A DNA stretch of 14,703 nucleotides. Origin: Bacteroidales bacterium GP4 (GTDB lineage: Bacteria > Bacteroidota > Bacteroidia > Bacteroidales > Muribaculaceae). The notes under the pieces were generated by a model. It ran no database searches. It had not been told where the DNA came from and saw only the letters and a list, made by a program, of their open reading frames with translations. Both the position numbers and the translations under genes were made by a program. Below, in pieces: positions 6,023 to 13,516 of the stretch (its first letter is position 1; each line of letters begins with the position of its first letter). The stretch lies in the NCBI GenBank assembly GCA_001701065.1, contig DAAL01000264.1:1-14703 (forward strand). The letters are read 5' to 3'.

Positions 6023-6907
6023 ATGGCTAAAATAAATTTAAAAGGAATGGGTGTTGCGCTTATCACCCCTTTCAACGAGGATAAATCAATTGATTATGAT
6101 GCCTTAGCGCGCTTGATTGAATATCAGATAAAAAGCGGAGTCGATTTTATTGTGGCTTTAGGCACTACCGCTGAAACGGCGACTCTCACACCTCAGGAAA
6201 AAGTGGAGGTGAGGGACTTCATCGTGGAGCGTGTTGCCGGAAGAGTGCCTTTGGTTATCGGAATAGGTGGCAATAACACTGCGGCTTTGGTTAATGAACT
6301 TAAAACTACCGACTTGTCGGCTTTCTGCGCTGTGCTGTCGGTTGTGCCTTACTATAACAAGCCTTCGCAGGAAGGAATATACCAGCATTACAAGGCTATA
6401 GCCGAAGCATCGCCCATACCGGTGATTCTTTATAATGTCCCGGGACGTACCGGAGTGAACATGACGGCTGAAACCACCTTGCGTCTTGCCCGTGACTTTG
6501 ATAATATAATAGGTGTGAAAGAGGCATCGGGCAATATCTCGCAGATGGATGACATTATTAAAAACAAGCCGGAAGATTTCTGTGTCATTTCAGGCGACGA
6601 CGGCATCACTTTCCCGCTTATTACGCTCGGGGCTGTGGGTGTTATTTCAGTTATCGGCAATGCATTCCCTAAAGAGTTCTCCAAGATGGTGCGTTTGGCT
6701 TTGAGCGGCGACTATAAGCATTCCCTTCTGATTCATCACAGGTTCACTGAACTTTTCAGCCTGCTGTTTGTCGACGGCAACCCCGCCGGAGTGAAGTGCC
6801 TTCTTCATGCCATGGGTTACATAAAGAATGAACTTCGTCTGCCGTTGGTGCCCACCAGAATCACCACTTACGAGAAAATACGTCAAGTGCTCGACGGGCT
6901 CAATTAA
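6023..6907 (+). CDS. dapA: 4-hydroxy-tetrahydrodipicolinate synthase
   Basis: A cytoplasmic aldolase-type enzyme that condenses pyruvate with aspartate semialdehyde, the first committed step to diaminopimelate and lysine. The 294-residue protein matches the family length. The Schiff-base Lys166 lies in GVKEASG at 164-170. Tyr137 and Arg142 are in YNVPGRT (137-143), the threonine pair of the pyruvate-binding GTTAET is at 48-49, and the tyrosine of the YYNKPSQEG loop is at 110-111. GTTAET replaces the common GTTGE(S/A) but keeps the key residues. It has its own promoter and a strong terminator, so it looks monocistronic despite the downstream dnaN operon. Confidence 0.96.
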   Translation: MAKINLKGMGVALITPFNEDKSIDYDALARLIEYQIKSGVDFIVALGTTAETATLTPQEKVEVRDFIVERVAGRVPLVIGIGGNNTAALVNELKTTDLSAFCAVLSVVPYYNKPSQEGIYQHYKAIAEASPIPVILYNVPGRTGVNMTAETTLRLARDFDNIIGVKEASGNISQMDDIIKNKPEDFCVISGDDGITFPLITLGAVGVISVIGNAFPKEFSKMVRLALSGDYKHSLLIHHRFTELFSLLFVDGNPAGVKCLLHAMGYIKNELRLPLVPTRITTYEKIRQVLDGLN

Positions 6908-6930
6908 GCATAAATATTGACTGTATAGTA

Positions 6931-6978
6931 AAATATCCCTGATTTAATTCTATTATCTCAGGGATATTTCTTATTTTT
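6931..6978 (+). terminator. Strong terminator of dapA
   Basis: AAATATCCCTGA at 6931-6942 and TCAGGGATATTT at 6958-6969 form a perfect 12-base-pair stem with a 15-base loop, followed by the T-rich CTTATTTTT. It lies 23 bases after the dapA stop. The T-run is also part of the TATTTTTG box at 6972-6979, so terminator and next promoter are interleaved. Confidence 0.75.
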
Positions 6979-6979
6979 G
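6972..6979 (+). promoter_or_regulatory. Putative -7 promoter box for the dnaN operon
   Basis: TATTTTTG matches TAnnTTTG exactly and lies 26 bases before the dnaN start codon, implying a leader of about 20 bases. The place where a -33 element should lie, around 6948-6955, falls in the loop of the dapA terminator, and no TTTG is visible there. The next promoter-like signal for the five genes after dnaN was not found, so this box may drive all six. Confidence 0.5.
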
Positions 6980-7005
6980 TACATTAAAAAGAAAAAATAC
7001 CGCAT

Positions 7006-8136
7006 ATGAAGTTTAATGTCTCCAGTAAGACTCTTTACAGCTACGTTTCGGCTGTAAGTAAAGTGATCAATTCCAAGAATGCGTTGACTATTCTCAATAA
7101 TTTCTTGTTCGAATTGGACGGTAATACATTGACCATAACCGCTTCCGATTTGGAAAACACTCTTGTGGCGCATCTTGAAGTAATGGAACCCGACGGCTCC
7201 GGCAAGTTCTGTATCGATGCACGCCGTTTGGTAGAACTATTGAAGGAAATGCCTGACCAAGGGATAACCTTTGATATCAATGATGATAATCTTGCTGTGG
7301 AGATTACATATTCTACCGGTAATTACAGCTTTATCGCAATTAACGGCAACGAATATCCTTCCAATGAAGAGATTGACGCTTCCGGTGAACCTATGGTGTT
7401 CACTTGTCCCACCGCGCAGATAATAAAAGGTATAGACAATACCCTGTTTGCTGTGGGAAATGATGACTTGCGTCCTCAGATGATGGGTATTCTTTGGGAC
7501 ATAAAGCCTGATTCCATCACATTTGTTGCCACCGATACCCGAAAATTGGTAAAATACGTCAATTCGTTGTCGGAACCGGGATTTGAAGGTTCGTTTATCC
7601 TTCCGGTGAAGCCGGCTACCGTGATTAAGAATGTATTTGCCAAAGAAGAGAGCATAAAAGTGACAGTGGAACCGAAGAGCGCGACATTTGAAAGCGCATC
7701 CTATAAGTTCAACTGCCGTTTCATTAAGGGTTCGTTCCCTGACTATAAGAGGGTAATACCCACTAAAAACCCCTACATTGTAACTGTCGACCGCCAGTCA
7801 TTCCTTAATGCTGTGCGTCGTGTGGGCGTGTTTGTTGACCAAGGTCACGGTCTTGTCAAGTTCAAGATTGAGCCTAACCAGATAACACTGAAGGCTACCG
7901 ACAATAATTTCTGTACTTCGGCATTGGACAAGGTGCCGTGCGATTTCAACGGAGAGCAGATGATAATAGGCTTCAGCGCACCTTATCTGATAGAGATTTC
8001 CAATACTATCTCTACTTCTGACCTTATTATACAACTTGCCGACCCGAGCCGTCCCGGAGTATTCCTTCCTTCCGAGAATGAGGAAAAGAGCGAGTTGCTG
8101 ATGTTGCTCATGCCTATGACCGTTTCTGATTTCTAA
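7006..8136 (+). CDS. dnaN: DNA polymerase III beta subunit (sliding clamp)
   Basis: The clamp is a ring-shaped dimer that tethers the replicative polymerase to DNA and recruits repair and replication partners through a hydrophobic pocket. The 376-residue product has normal length and three similar clamp domains of about 120-130 residues. The N-terminus (MKFNVSSKTLYSYVSAVSKVI) is typical of the Bacteroidota clamp, and the C-terminal LLMPM near 366-370 matches the family's closing motif. The gene is not next to dnaA here, which is usual in this phylum. It is the first gene of a rightward unit. The next gene starts 37 bases downstream with no terminator between. Confidence 0.96.
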   Translation: MKFNVSSKTLYSYVSAVSKVINSKNALTILNNFLFELDGNTLTITASDLENTLVAHLEVMEPDGSGKFCIDARRLVELLKEMPDQGITFDINDDNLAVEITYSTGNYSFIAINGNEYPSNEEIDASGEPMVFTCPTAQIIKGIDNTLFAVGNDDLRPQMMGILWDIKPDSITFVATDTRKLVKYVNSLSEPGFEGSFILPVKPATVIKNVFAKEESIKVTVEPKSATFESASYKFNCRFIKGSFPDYKRVIPTKNPYIVTVDRQSFLNAVRRVGVFVDQGHGLVKFKIEPNQITLKATDNNFCTSALDKVPCDFNGEQMIIGFSAPYLIEISNTISTSDLIIQLADPSRPGVFLPSENEEKSELLMLLMPMTVSDF

Positions 8137-8173
8137 AAATGGTCTTGACTGGCATTACTAAAGTTATAGCATA

Positions 8174-8941
8174 ATGGAACTAAATCTGAAAAATCCTATT
8201 GTGTTTTTCGATCTTGAGACCACCGGTGTCAATATTCTGAAAGATAGGATTGTGGAGATTTCATATATAAAGATTCATCCTAACGGGAGTGAGGAAAAAC
8301 GAACTCTAAGGGTGAATCCTGAAATGCATATCCCTGAAGAGGCTACAGCTGTGCATCACATCACCGATGAGGATGTAAAGAATGAGCCTAAATTCAAGGC
8401 GATTGCTAAAGAGATTGCAAAAGTATTTGAGGATAGCGACATAGCCGGATTCAATTCCAACCGGTTTGATGTCCCCTTGCTGGCGCAGGAGTTTGCCAAT
8501 GCAGGAGTTGATATAGACTTTTCACGAAAGAAGTTTGTCGATGTCCAGACCATCTTTCACAAGATGGAGCAACGCACGCTTGTAGCCGCCTACAAGTTCT
8601 ATTGCGGCAAAGACCTCACCGAAGCCCATGCCGCCGATGCCGATACACTTGCCACCTACGAGGTGCTTAAGGCTCAGCTTGATTTTTATCCTAACTTGAA
8701 GAATGACATCGAATTCTTGTCGCAATTCTCTTCCCAGAGCAATAATGTTGACTTTATGGGACGAATTGTGTATAACAATGCCAAGAAAGAGGTGTTTAAC
8801 TTCGGGCGTTACAAGGGCGAGGAGGTTGAAAAGGTCTTTGCGCGTGACCCCGGTTATTACCGATGGATGATGGAAGGCGAGTTTGCCGAGAATACAAAGC
8901 AGGTCATAACCCGAATAATGCTTAGAAACAAGAAATTCTGA
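8174..8941 (+). CDS. DEDDh 3'-5' exonuclease (DnaQ / exonuclease X-like)
   Basis: A 255-residue nuclease of the DnaQ superfamily. Exo I is FFDLETTG at 11-18 with Asp13 and Glu15. Exo II is GFNSNRFDVPLL at 92-103 with Asp99. Exo III is EAHAADADT at 150-158 with His152 and Asp157, giving the complete DEDDh set with a histidine general base. After the nuclease domain (to about 180) comes a distinct C-terminal segment, FNFGRYKGEEVEKVF near 208-222 followed by an aromatic YYRWM stretch. It resembles the small domain attached to exonuclease X-type proteins. The protein may proofread with the polymerase or act in repair. Its position right after dnaN favours a replication-linked role, but it is not certain to be the Pol III epsilon subunit. 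Its TGA stop overlaps the coaBC start by one base. Confidence 0.9.
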   Translation: MELNLKNPIVFFDLETTGVNILKDRIVEISYIKIHPNGSEEKRTLRVNPEMHIPEEATAVHHITDEDVKNEPKFKAIAKEIAKVFEDSDIAGFNSNRFDVPLLAQEFANAGVDIDFSRKKFVDVQTIFHKMEQRTLVAAYKFYCGKDLTEAHAADADTLATYEVLKAQLDFYPNLKNDIEFLSQFSSQSNNVDFMGRIVYNNAKKEVFNFGRYKGEEVEKVFARDPGYYRWMMEGEFAENTKQVITRIMLRNKKF

Positions 8942-10143
8942 TGTCGTCATTACAGGGAAAGCATATTATACTTGGAATCACGGGAGGAATTGCCGCTTAT
9001 AAGTCGGCGATTCTTCTTCGGTTGTTAATAAAGAGCGGAGCCGAGGTGCAGGTGGTGATGACTCCCGCCGCAAAAGAATTCATCACTCCGGTTACATTGT
9101 CCGCTTTAAGCGGAAAGCCGGTGGTGAGTGAATTTTTCACAGCCAACAGCGGCGAATGGCACAGCCATGTCGATTTGGGGTTGTGGGCTGATGCTATGGT
9201 CATTGCGCCCGCCACAGCGTCCTCTATAGGAAAGATGGCTAACGGGGTGGCTGACAACATGCTCATCACGACTTATCTGTCGGCTAAGTCGCCCGTATTC
9301 CTTGCGCCGGCAATGGACCTTGACATGATGGCGCATCCTTCCACTACACGTAATCTGGAACTTCTCCGTTCCTACGGCAACCACATAATAGAGCCGGCTT
9401 CAGGCGAGCTTGCAAGCCATCTTGTGGGTAAAGGCAGAATGGAGGAACCGGAAAACATCGTGAAGGTACTGGAACACTTTTTTGAAGTAAAGCAGTCCTT
9501 GAAAGGGAAGAAAGTGCTGATTACCGCCGGACCCACTTACGAAAAGATTGACCCGGTGAGGTTCATAGGCAATTATAGTTCGGGAAAGATGGGATATGCC
9601 ATAGCCGAGGAAGCTGCGGCAAGGGGAGCCGAGGTGACTCTTGTCAGCGGACCTGTGTCATTGACAATCAGCAATCCCGGCATTGATGTCGTTAAGGTAG
9701 AATCGGCTAAAGAGATGCTTGCTGCGTGCGAGAATGTATTTCCTGAATCGGATATAGCCGTGATGTGTGCGGCTGTTGCCGATTTCGCACCAAAAGAGTG
9801 CGGCGACGTGAAAGTGAAGCGCGAAGGGGTCGATGACTTTACCCTGGCTCTCGTCAAGAATCCTGATATAGCACGTACACTTGGACAAATGAAAAAGGAT
9901 GGTCAGCGGTTGGTGGGCTTTGCCTTGGAGACTAATGACGAGAGTAAGAACGCTCTCTCCAAACTCAAGTCCAAGAATCTTGACATGATAGTCCTGAATT
10001 CGCTTCGTGACAGCGGCGCGGGCTTTATGACTGATACCAATAAAATTAAAATATTCACAGCATCGGGAGAAACACTTGATTTTCCGTTGAAGTCAAAGCG
10101 GGAAGTGGCACGGGATATTTTTGACACACTCATGAAGTTATGA
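8941..10143 (+). CDS. coaBC: Bifunctional phosphopantothenoylcysteine decarboxylase / phosphopantothenate-cysteine ligase
   Basis: Two consecutive steps of coenzyme A synthesis. CoaB joins cysteine to 4'-phosphopantothenate, and FMN-dependent CoaC decarboxylates the product. The CoaC half (about 1-185) begins with the flavin-fold ITGGIAAYK and carries the catalytic His76 in HVDLG. The CoaB half (about 187-400) has LITAGPTYE near 193-201, NYSSGKMG at 211-218 with the nucleotide-site Asn211, and AAVADFAPK with a downstream lysine cluster. In CoaC, the PxMN motif reads PAMD (Asp126), and the segment aligned with the E. coli redox cysteine (Cys158) reads ELASH with Ser159. I recall the same pattern in other Bacteroidota. 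The 400-residue length is normal. The gene overlaps both neighbours, by one base with the exonuclease and four with DUF4835, so translation is probably coupled. Confidence 0.95.
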   Translation: MSSLQGKHIILGITGGIAAYKSAILLRLLIKSGAEVQVVMTPAAKEFITPVTLSALSGKPVVSEFFTANSGEWHSHVDLGLWADAMVIAPATASSIGKMANGVADNMLITTYLSAKSPVFLAPAMDLDMMAHPSTTRNLELLRSYGNHIIEPASGELASHLVGKGRMEEPENIVKVLEHFFEVKQSLKGKKVLITAGPTYEKIDPVRFIGNYSSGKMGYAIAEEAAARGAEVTLVSGPVSLTISNPGIDVVKVESAKEMLAACENVFPESDIAVMCAAVADFAPKECGDVKVKREGVDDFTLALVKNPDIARTLGQMKKDGQRLVGFALETNDESKNALSKLKSKNLDMIVLNSLRDSGAGFMTDTNKIKIFTASGETLDFPLKSKREVARDIFDTLMKL

Positions 10144-11045
10144 TGCGATGGTTTGTCATTAGTGTGCTGGCTCTGATTATTTCGCTGGACGGTTATTGCC
10201 AGGAACTCAATTGTAAGGTTACAGTTGATTATTCGCAGGTACAGGGCACTAATACATCAGTGTTTAAGACTCTGGAGAACGCTATCGCTGAATATTTTAA
10301 TACACGTAAATGGACGCAGGCGCAATTCTCTCCTAACGAGAGGATAGACTGCACGCTTTTTCTTACGATAAAATCCTACGAAGAACCTCACATGACCGGT
10401 GAACTGCAGATTCAGTCAACACGTCCGGTCTACAACAGTTCTTACAACACCACTGTGATTAACTTTAAGGACACAAAGGTGGAATTTGACTACCAGGAAG
10501 GGGTGCCGTTGATTTTCTCGGAGAATACGATGGAAAGCAATCTCACCGCTATTCTGAATTTCTACGCTTACTTTATATTGGCTATGGATTTTGACACTTT
10601 TGCGCTGAAAGGCGGCGACGCTTATTTCAGCCGTGACAAGAATGTGGTCAATATGGCTCAGTCGGGAGGCGAGAGCGGATGGAAGGCATTTGAAGATACA
10701 AAAAACAGAAGTGCAGTGCTCTCGGCGTACACCGATGCCCCGGTGTCGGCTATCAGAGAATTATACTACAACTATCACCGTAACGGTCTTGACGAAATGT
10801 CGATAAGCCCTGAGAAAGGAAGGGCTAAAATCACCGAAACACTTGCTATTCTGAATTCAATATATGAAGTTTCGCCCATGACTGTGGCTTTATCTATGTT
10901 TAAGGACGCAAAGATGGACGAGCTTGTAAACATATATTACAAGGCACCGCAGGCTGAGAGGGATAAGGTGCATTCACTCTTGGAAAAAATCTATCCCACT
11001 GAAACCACACGCCTTGAGATGATAAAAAAAGGAGTTAACAAATAG
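10140..11045 (+). CDS. Exported DUF4835-type protein, possibly PorD-related
   Basis: A 301-residue protein with a signal peptide. Arg3 is followed by a hydrophobic stretch (about 4-15), with likely cleavage after the GYC near residues 18-20, giving a mature start at or close to Gln-Glu-Leu. The family is Bacteroidota-specific and annotated DUF4835. I recall some databases naming it as type IX secretion protein PorD, which I could not verify here. Family hallmarks visible are the early ELNCKVTVDYSQVQGTN-type segment and a mid-protein region ending in NFYAYFILAMDFDTFA. No enzymatic motif is seen. It starts at ATG 10140 inside the coaBC stop (ATGA); ATG 10143 is an alternative one codon later. 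recN follows after 9 bases. The repeated placement between coaBC and recN in the phylum is from memory. Confidence 0.8.
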   Translation: MMRWFVISVLALIISLDGYCQELNCKVTVDYSQVQGTNTSVFKTLENAIAEYFNTRKWTQAQFSPNERIDCTLFLTIKSYEEPHMTGELQIQSTRPVYNSSYNTTVINFKDTKVEFDYQEGVPLIFSENTMESNLTAILNFYAYFILAMDFDTFALKGGDAYFSRDKNVVNMAQSGGESGWKAFEDTKNRSAVLSAYTDAPVSAIRELYYNYHRNGLDEMSISPEKGRAKITETLAILNSIYEVSPMTVALSMFKDAKMDELVNIYYKAPQAERDKVHSLLEKIYPTETTRLEMIKKGVNK

Positions 11046-11054
11046 ATTAAAGCT

Positions 11055-12716
11055 ATGCTAAGTGCTCTTCACATTAACAACTATGCGTTGATTGACAACA
11101 TTGATATTGATTTCCATAACGGATTCAATATAATAACCGGCGAGACAGGTGCCGGAAAGTCGATAATGCTCGGCGCGCTTTCGCTGATACTAGGTGAACG
11201 TGCCGATATAAAGGCTGTGCGTGACTCTAAAAAGAAGTCGGTGATAGAGGCTATATTTGCGGTGGACGATACGCCGCAACTGAAAGAATTCTGTTTGGCG
11301 CACGACCTTGAATGGGATGACAGCAGCATAATTTTAAGGAGGGAGATTGCTCCTGCCGGGCGATCGCGTGCGTTTATAAACGACTCGCCTGTGAATCTGG
11401 AAATTCTTGGAAAGGTGGCTATGCAGTTGATTGATATTCATTCACAGCATCAGAACCAGTTGCTTGCCCAACCTGAATTCCAGCTTAAGATAATTGATAA
11501 TCTTGCCCATAACCAGGAGCTTCTTGTGGAATATGCCAGGCTGTTCGGGACATTCCGCAATGCCGTTAAACAACTGCATGAAGCGCGGAAGAATCTTGAG
11601 AAGAACCGTGATGACGAAGAATACACCCGGTTCCAGTTGGAGCAGCTTGAAGAACTTCACCTGGTAGCAGGGGAACAGGACGAACTTGAACATGACCGTG
11701 ATGTGCTTGCTAACGTAACTGAGCTTAAGCTTACGCTTAACAATGCCCTTGACAGCCTAATGAACGGCAGTGACAATGCGTTGTCGCTTATAGACGAGGC
11801 TACTGAAAGTTGTGAGTCCATATCCTCCTATATAGAGGATGAAAGCCTAATCCAGCGTCTTGAAAGCTGCAGAATAGAGTTGCGTGATATTGCTGACAGC
11901 CTTGAGAGCATTGACAGCCGCCTACAGGCTGATCCGGAGCAATTGCAGGCTATTGAGGAGCGGTTGAACTCAATATATTCCCTCCAGCATAAACACCGGG
12001 TAGACAGTGTTGAGGCGCTTATCGAGATCCGTGACAGCCTTCGTGCCCGTCTTGAGATGCTTGACAACAGTTCGTTTACGCTTGAAGAGCTTGAGAAGGA
12101 GGCTCGTAGAGCAAAAGCCGCGGCGCGTCAGGTGGCGGATGAGCTAAGCCGCCGTCGTAAGGATGTCGCTGAACGGTTCGGACAGGAATTGCTTAAAGTG
12201 GCTACGCCGCTGGGGATGAAGAATCTGCAGGTGAAGATAAATGTGGAGAAAACTGACATGAGCATTACTGGAACCGATAAGGTGGAATTCCTCTTCGCAT
12301 TCAACAAAAATCAGCAGCTTATGCCCGTGGGTGGTGTCGCTTCGGGAGGTGAGATTTCGCGTCTTATGCTCTCGATAAAGACTATAGTTGCGCATAGCAT
12401 GAAGCTGCCGGCAATCATTTTTGACGAAGTTGATACCGGTGTATCGGGCGATGTGGCTAACCGTATGGGTCAGATGATGAAGGATATCTCCAAGAACATT
12501 CAGGTTATGGCAATAACCCATCTTCCTCAGGTGGCTGCAAAGGGCAACAGCCACTATAAAGTGTATAAAGAGGATGATGATGCCGCAACTTACACTCGCA
12601 TTAAGCAGTTGACCCCAACAGAACGCATCGATGAACTTGCCGTGATGTTGAGCGGTTCTAAGATAGACGGTGCGGCGCGCGCCAATGCGGAATCCTTATT
12701 AAGTAACAACAGTTAA
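11055..12716 (+). CDS. recN: DNA repair protein RecN
   Basis: An SMC-like ATPase that acts early in double-strand-break repair, holding DNA ends or sister chromatids together. The 553-residue protein has the Walker A motif GETGAGKS at 29-36, and a long charged, leucine-rich middle (about 150-385) expected to form an antiparallel coiled coil. The ABC-type signature SGGE is at 430-433 and the Walker B FDEVD at 456-460, followed by TGVSG. The AITHLPQVAAKG segment near 487-498 contains the family's switch histidine. Length is normal. It starts 9 bases after the DUF4835 gene, and rlmB starts 9 bases after its stop. In Gram-negative bacteria recN is often SOS-controlled; no SOS operator is recognisable and here it appears to be an internal operon gene. 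Confidence 0.96.
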   Translation: MLSALHINNYALIDNIDIDFHNGFNIITGETGAGKSIMLGALSLILGERADIKAVRDSKKKSVIEAIFAVDDTPQLKEFCLAHDLEWDDSSIILRREIAPAGRSRAFINDSPVNLEILGKVAMQLIDIHSQHQNQLLAQPEFQLKIIDNLAHNQELLVEYARLFGTFRNAVKQLHEARKNLEKNRDDEEYTRFQLEQLEELHLVAGEQDELEHDRDVLANVTELKLTLNNALDSLMNGSDNALSLIDEATESCESISSYIEDESLIQRLESCRIELRDIADSLESIDSRLQADPEQLQAIEERLNSIYSLQHKHRVDSVEALIEIRDSLRARLEMLDNSSFTLEELEKEARRAKAAARQVADELSRRRKDVAERFGQELLKVATPLGMKNLQVKINVEKTDMSITGTDKVEFLFAFNKNQQLMPVGGVASGGEISRLMLSIKTIVAHSMKLPAIIFDEVDTGVSGDVANRMGQMMKDISKNIQVMAITHLPQVAAKGNSHYKVYKEDDDAATYTRIKQLTPTERIDELAVMLSGSKIDGAARANAESLLSNNS

Positions 12717-12725
12717 ATTCAATAA

Positions 12726-13481
12726 ATGGAATCAAGCGACTACATATTTGGAATACGGGCTGTGATGGAAGCCATCGAAGCCGGTAAAGAGATTGATAAG
12801 GTGTTTATCAAAAACGACCTTAAAGGTGAACTTTCAGGCGAATTGTTCCGCTTGTTAAAAGCCAATGGCATTTTGACACAAAGAGTGCCGCTCGAACGTT
12901 TAAACCGTATCACCCGAAAGAATCATCAGGGAGTGATAGCCATGCTTTCGGCTGTCACTTATTACCGGCTTGATCATGTGGTCCCTCAACTCTACGAGGA
13001 TGGATTGTTGCCGTTTATAGTGGTGCTTGACGGTATCACCGATGTCAGGAACTTTGGTGCGATAGCCCGTACATGCGAGTGTGCCGGAGTGGATGCCATA
13101 GTCATTCCCACAAAGGGGAGCGTCTCAGTGGGAGGTGACGCGGTAAAGACCTCGGCCGGTGCGTTGCTTCACCTGCCTGTGTGCCGTGAGCGTAATCTTG
13201 CCGAGTCCGTTCAGTACCTTAAAGAAAACGGGTATAAGATAGTCGCTGCGTCGGAAAAGGCTGATATAAACTACACGATGCCTGATTACACTACACCGGT
13301 GGCTCTTGTGCTTGGTGCGGAGGATGTGGGTATCTCGCCTGAGATTCTGAAACTGTGTGACACGTTTGTGTCAATTCCGCAGTTCGGGCACATTGGTTCG
13401 CTGAATGTGTCAGTTGCGGGAGGAATAATAATATACGAAGTCGTAAGACAACGCTTAAACGCAAACATGGAGGTCATTTGA
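12726..13481 (+). CDS. rlmB: SpoU/TrmH-family RNA 2'-O-methyltransferase, probably 23S rRNA G2251 methylase
   Basis: A 251-residue SPOUT methyltransferase that would methylate a ribose 2'-OH using S-adenosylmethionine, most likely on guanosine 2251 of 23S rRNA. The N-terminal RNA-binding domain (about 1-75) has the RlmB-like YIFGIRAVMEAI start and a KNHQGVIA segment near 65-72. The catalytic domain shows motif 1 LDGITDVRNFGAIART at 101-116 with Asn109 and Arg115. Motif 2 is LVLGAEDVGI, and motif 3 is SLNVSVAGGI inside the knotted C-terminal region. The family assignment is firm; the exact target is inferred from length and the N-terminal domain. It is the last gene of the dnaN unit, and its stop lies inside the terminator hairpin. 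Confidence 0.9.
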   Translation: MESSDYIFGIRAVMEAIEAGKEIDKVFIKNDLKGELSGELFRLLKANGILTQRVPLERLNRITRKNHQGVIAMLSAVTYYRLDHVVPQLYEDGLLPFIVVLDGITDVRNFGAIARTCECAGVDAIVIPTKGSVSVGGDAVKTSAGALLHLPVCRERNLAESVQYLKENGYKIVAASEKADINYTMPDYTTPVALVLGAEDVGISPEILKLCDTFVSIPQFGHIGSLNVSVAGGIIIYEVVRQRLNANMEVI

Positions 13482-13498
13482 CCTCCATGTTTATTTTA
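13463..13498. terminator. Terminator hairpin shared by converging rlmB and mlaF, overlapping the rlmB stop
   Basis: AAACATGGAGGTC at 13463-13475 pairs perfectly with GACCTCCATGTTT at 13480-13492 around a four-base loop, and an ATTTTAT tail follows on the plus strand. The left arm encodes the last rlmB codons (Asn-Met-Glu-Val), and the TGA stop lies at the loop and right arm. On the minus strand the stem is symmetric but its T-run is short (TTTGCGTTT), so it may serve mlaF less efficiently. Confidence 0.75.
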
Positions 13499-13516
13499 TC
13501 CAGGTTTTTGTATACC

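Noticed and set aside
8522..8950. Minus-strand open frames opposite the exonuclease, coaBC and recN genes (also near 9573-9857 and 12144-12554)
   Set aside because: All lie antisense to genes with complete catalytic motifs and show no family features.
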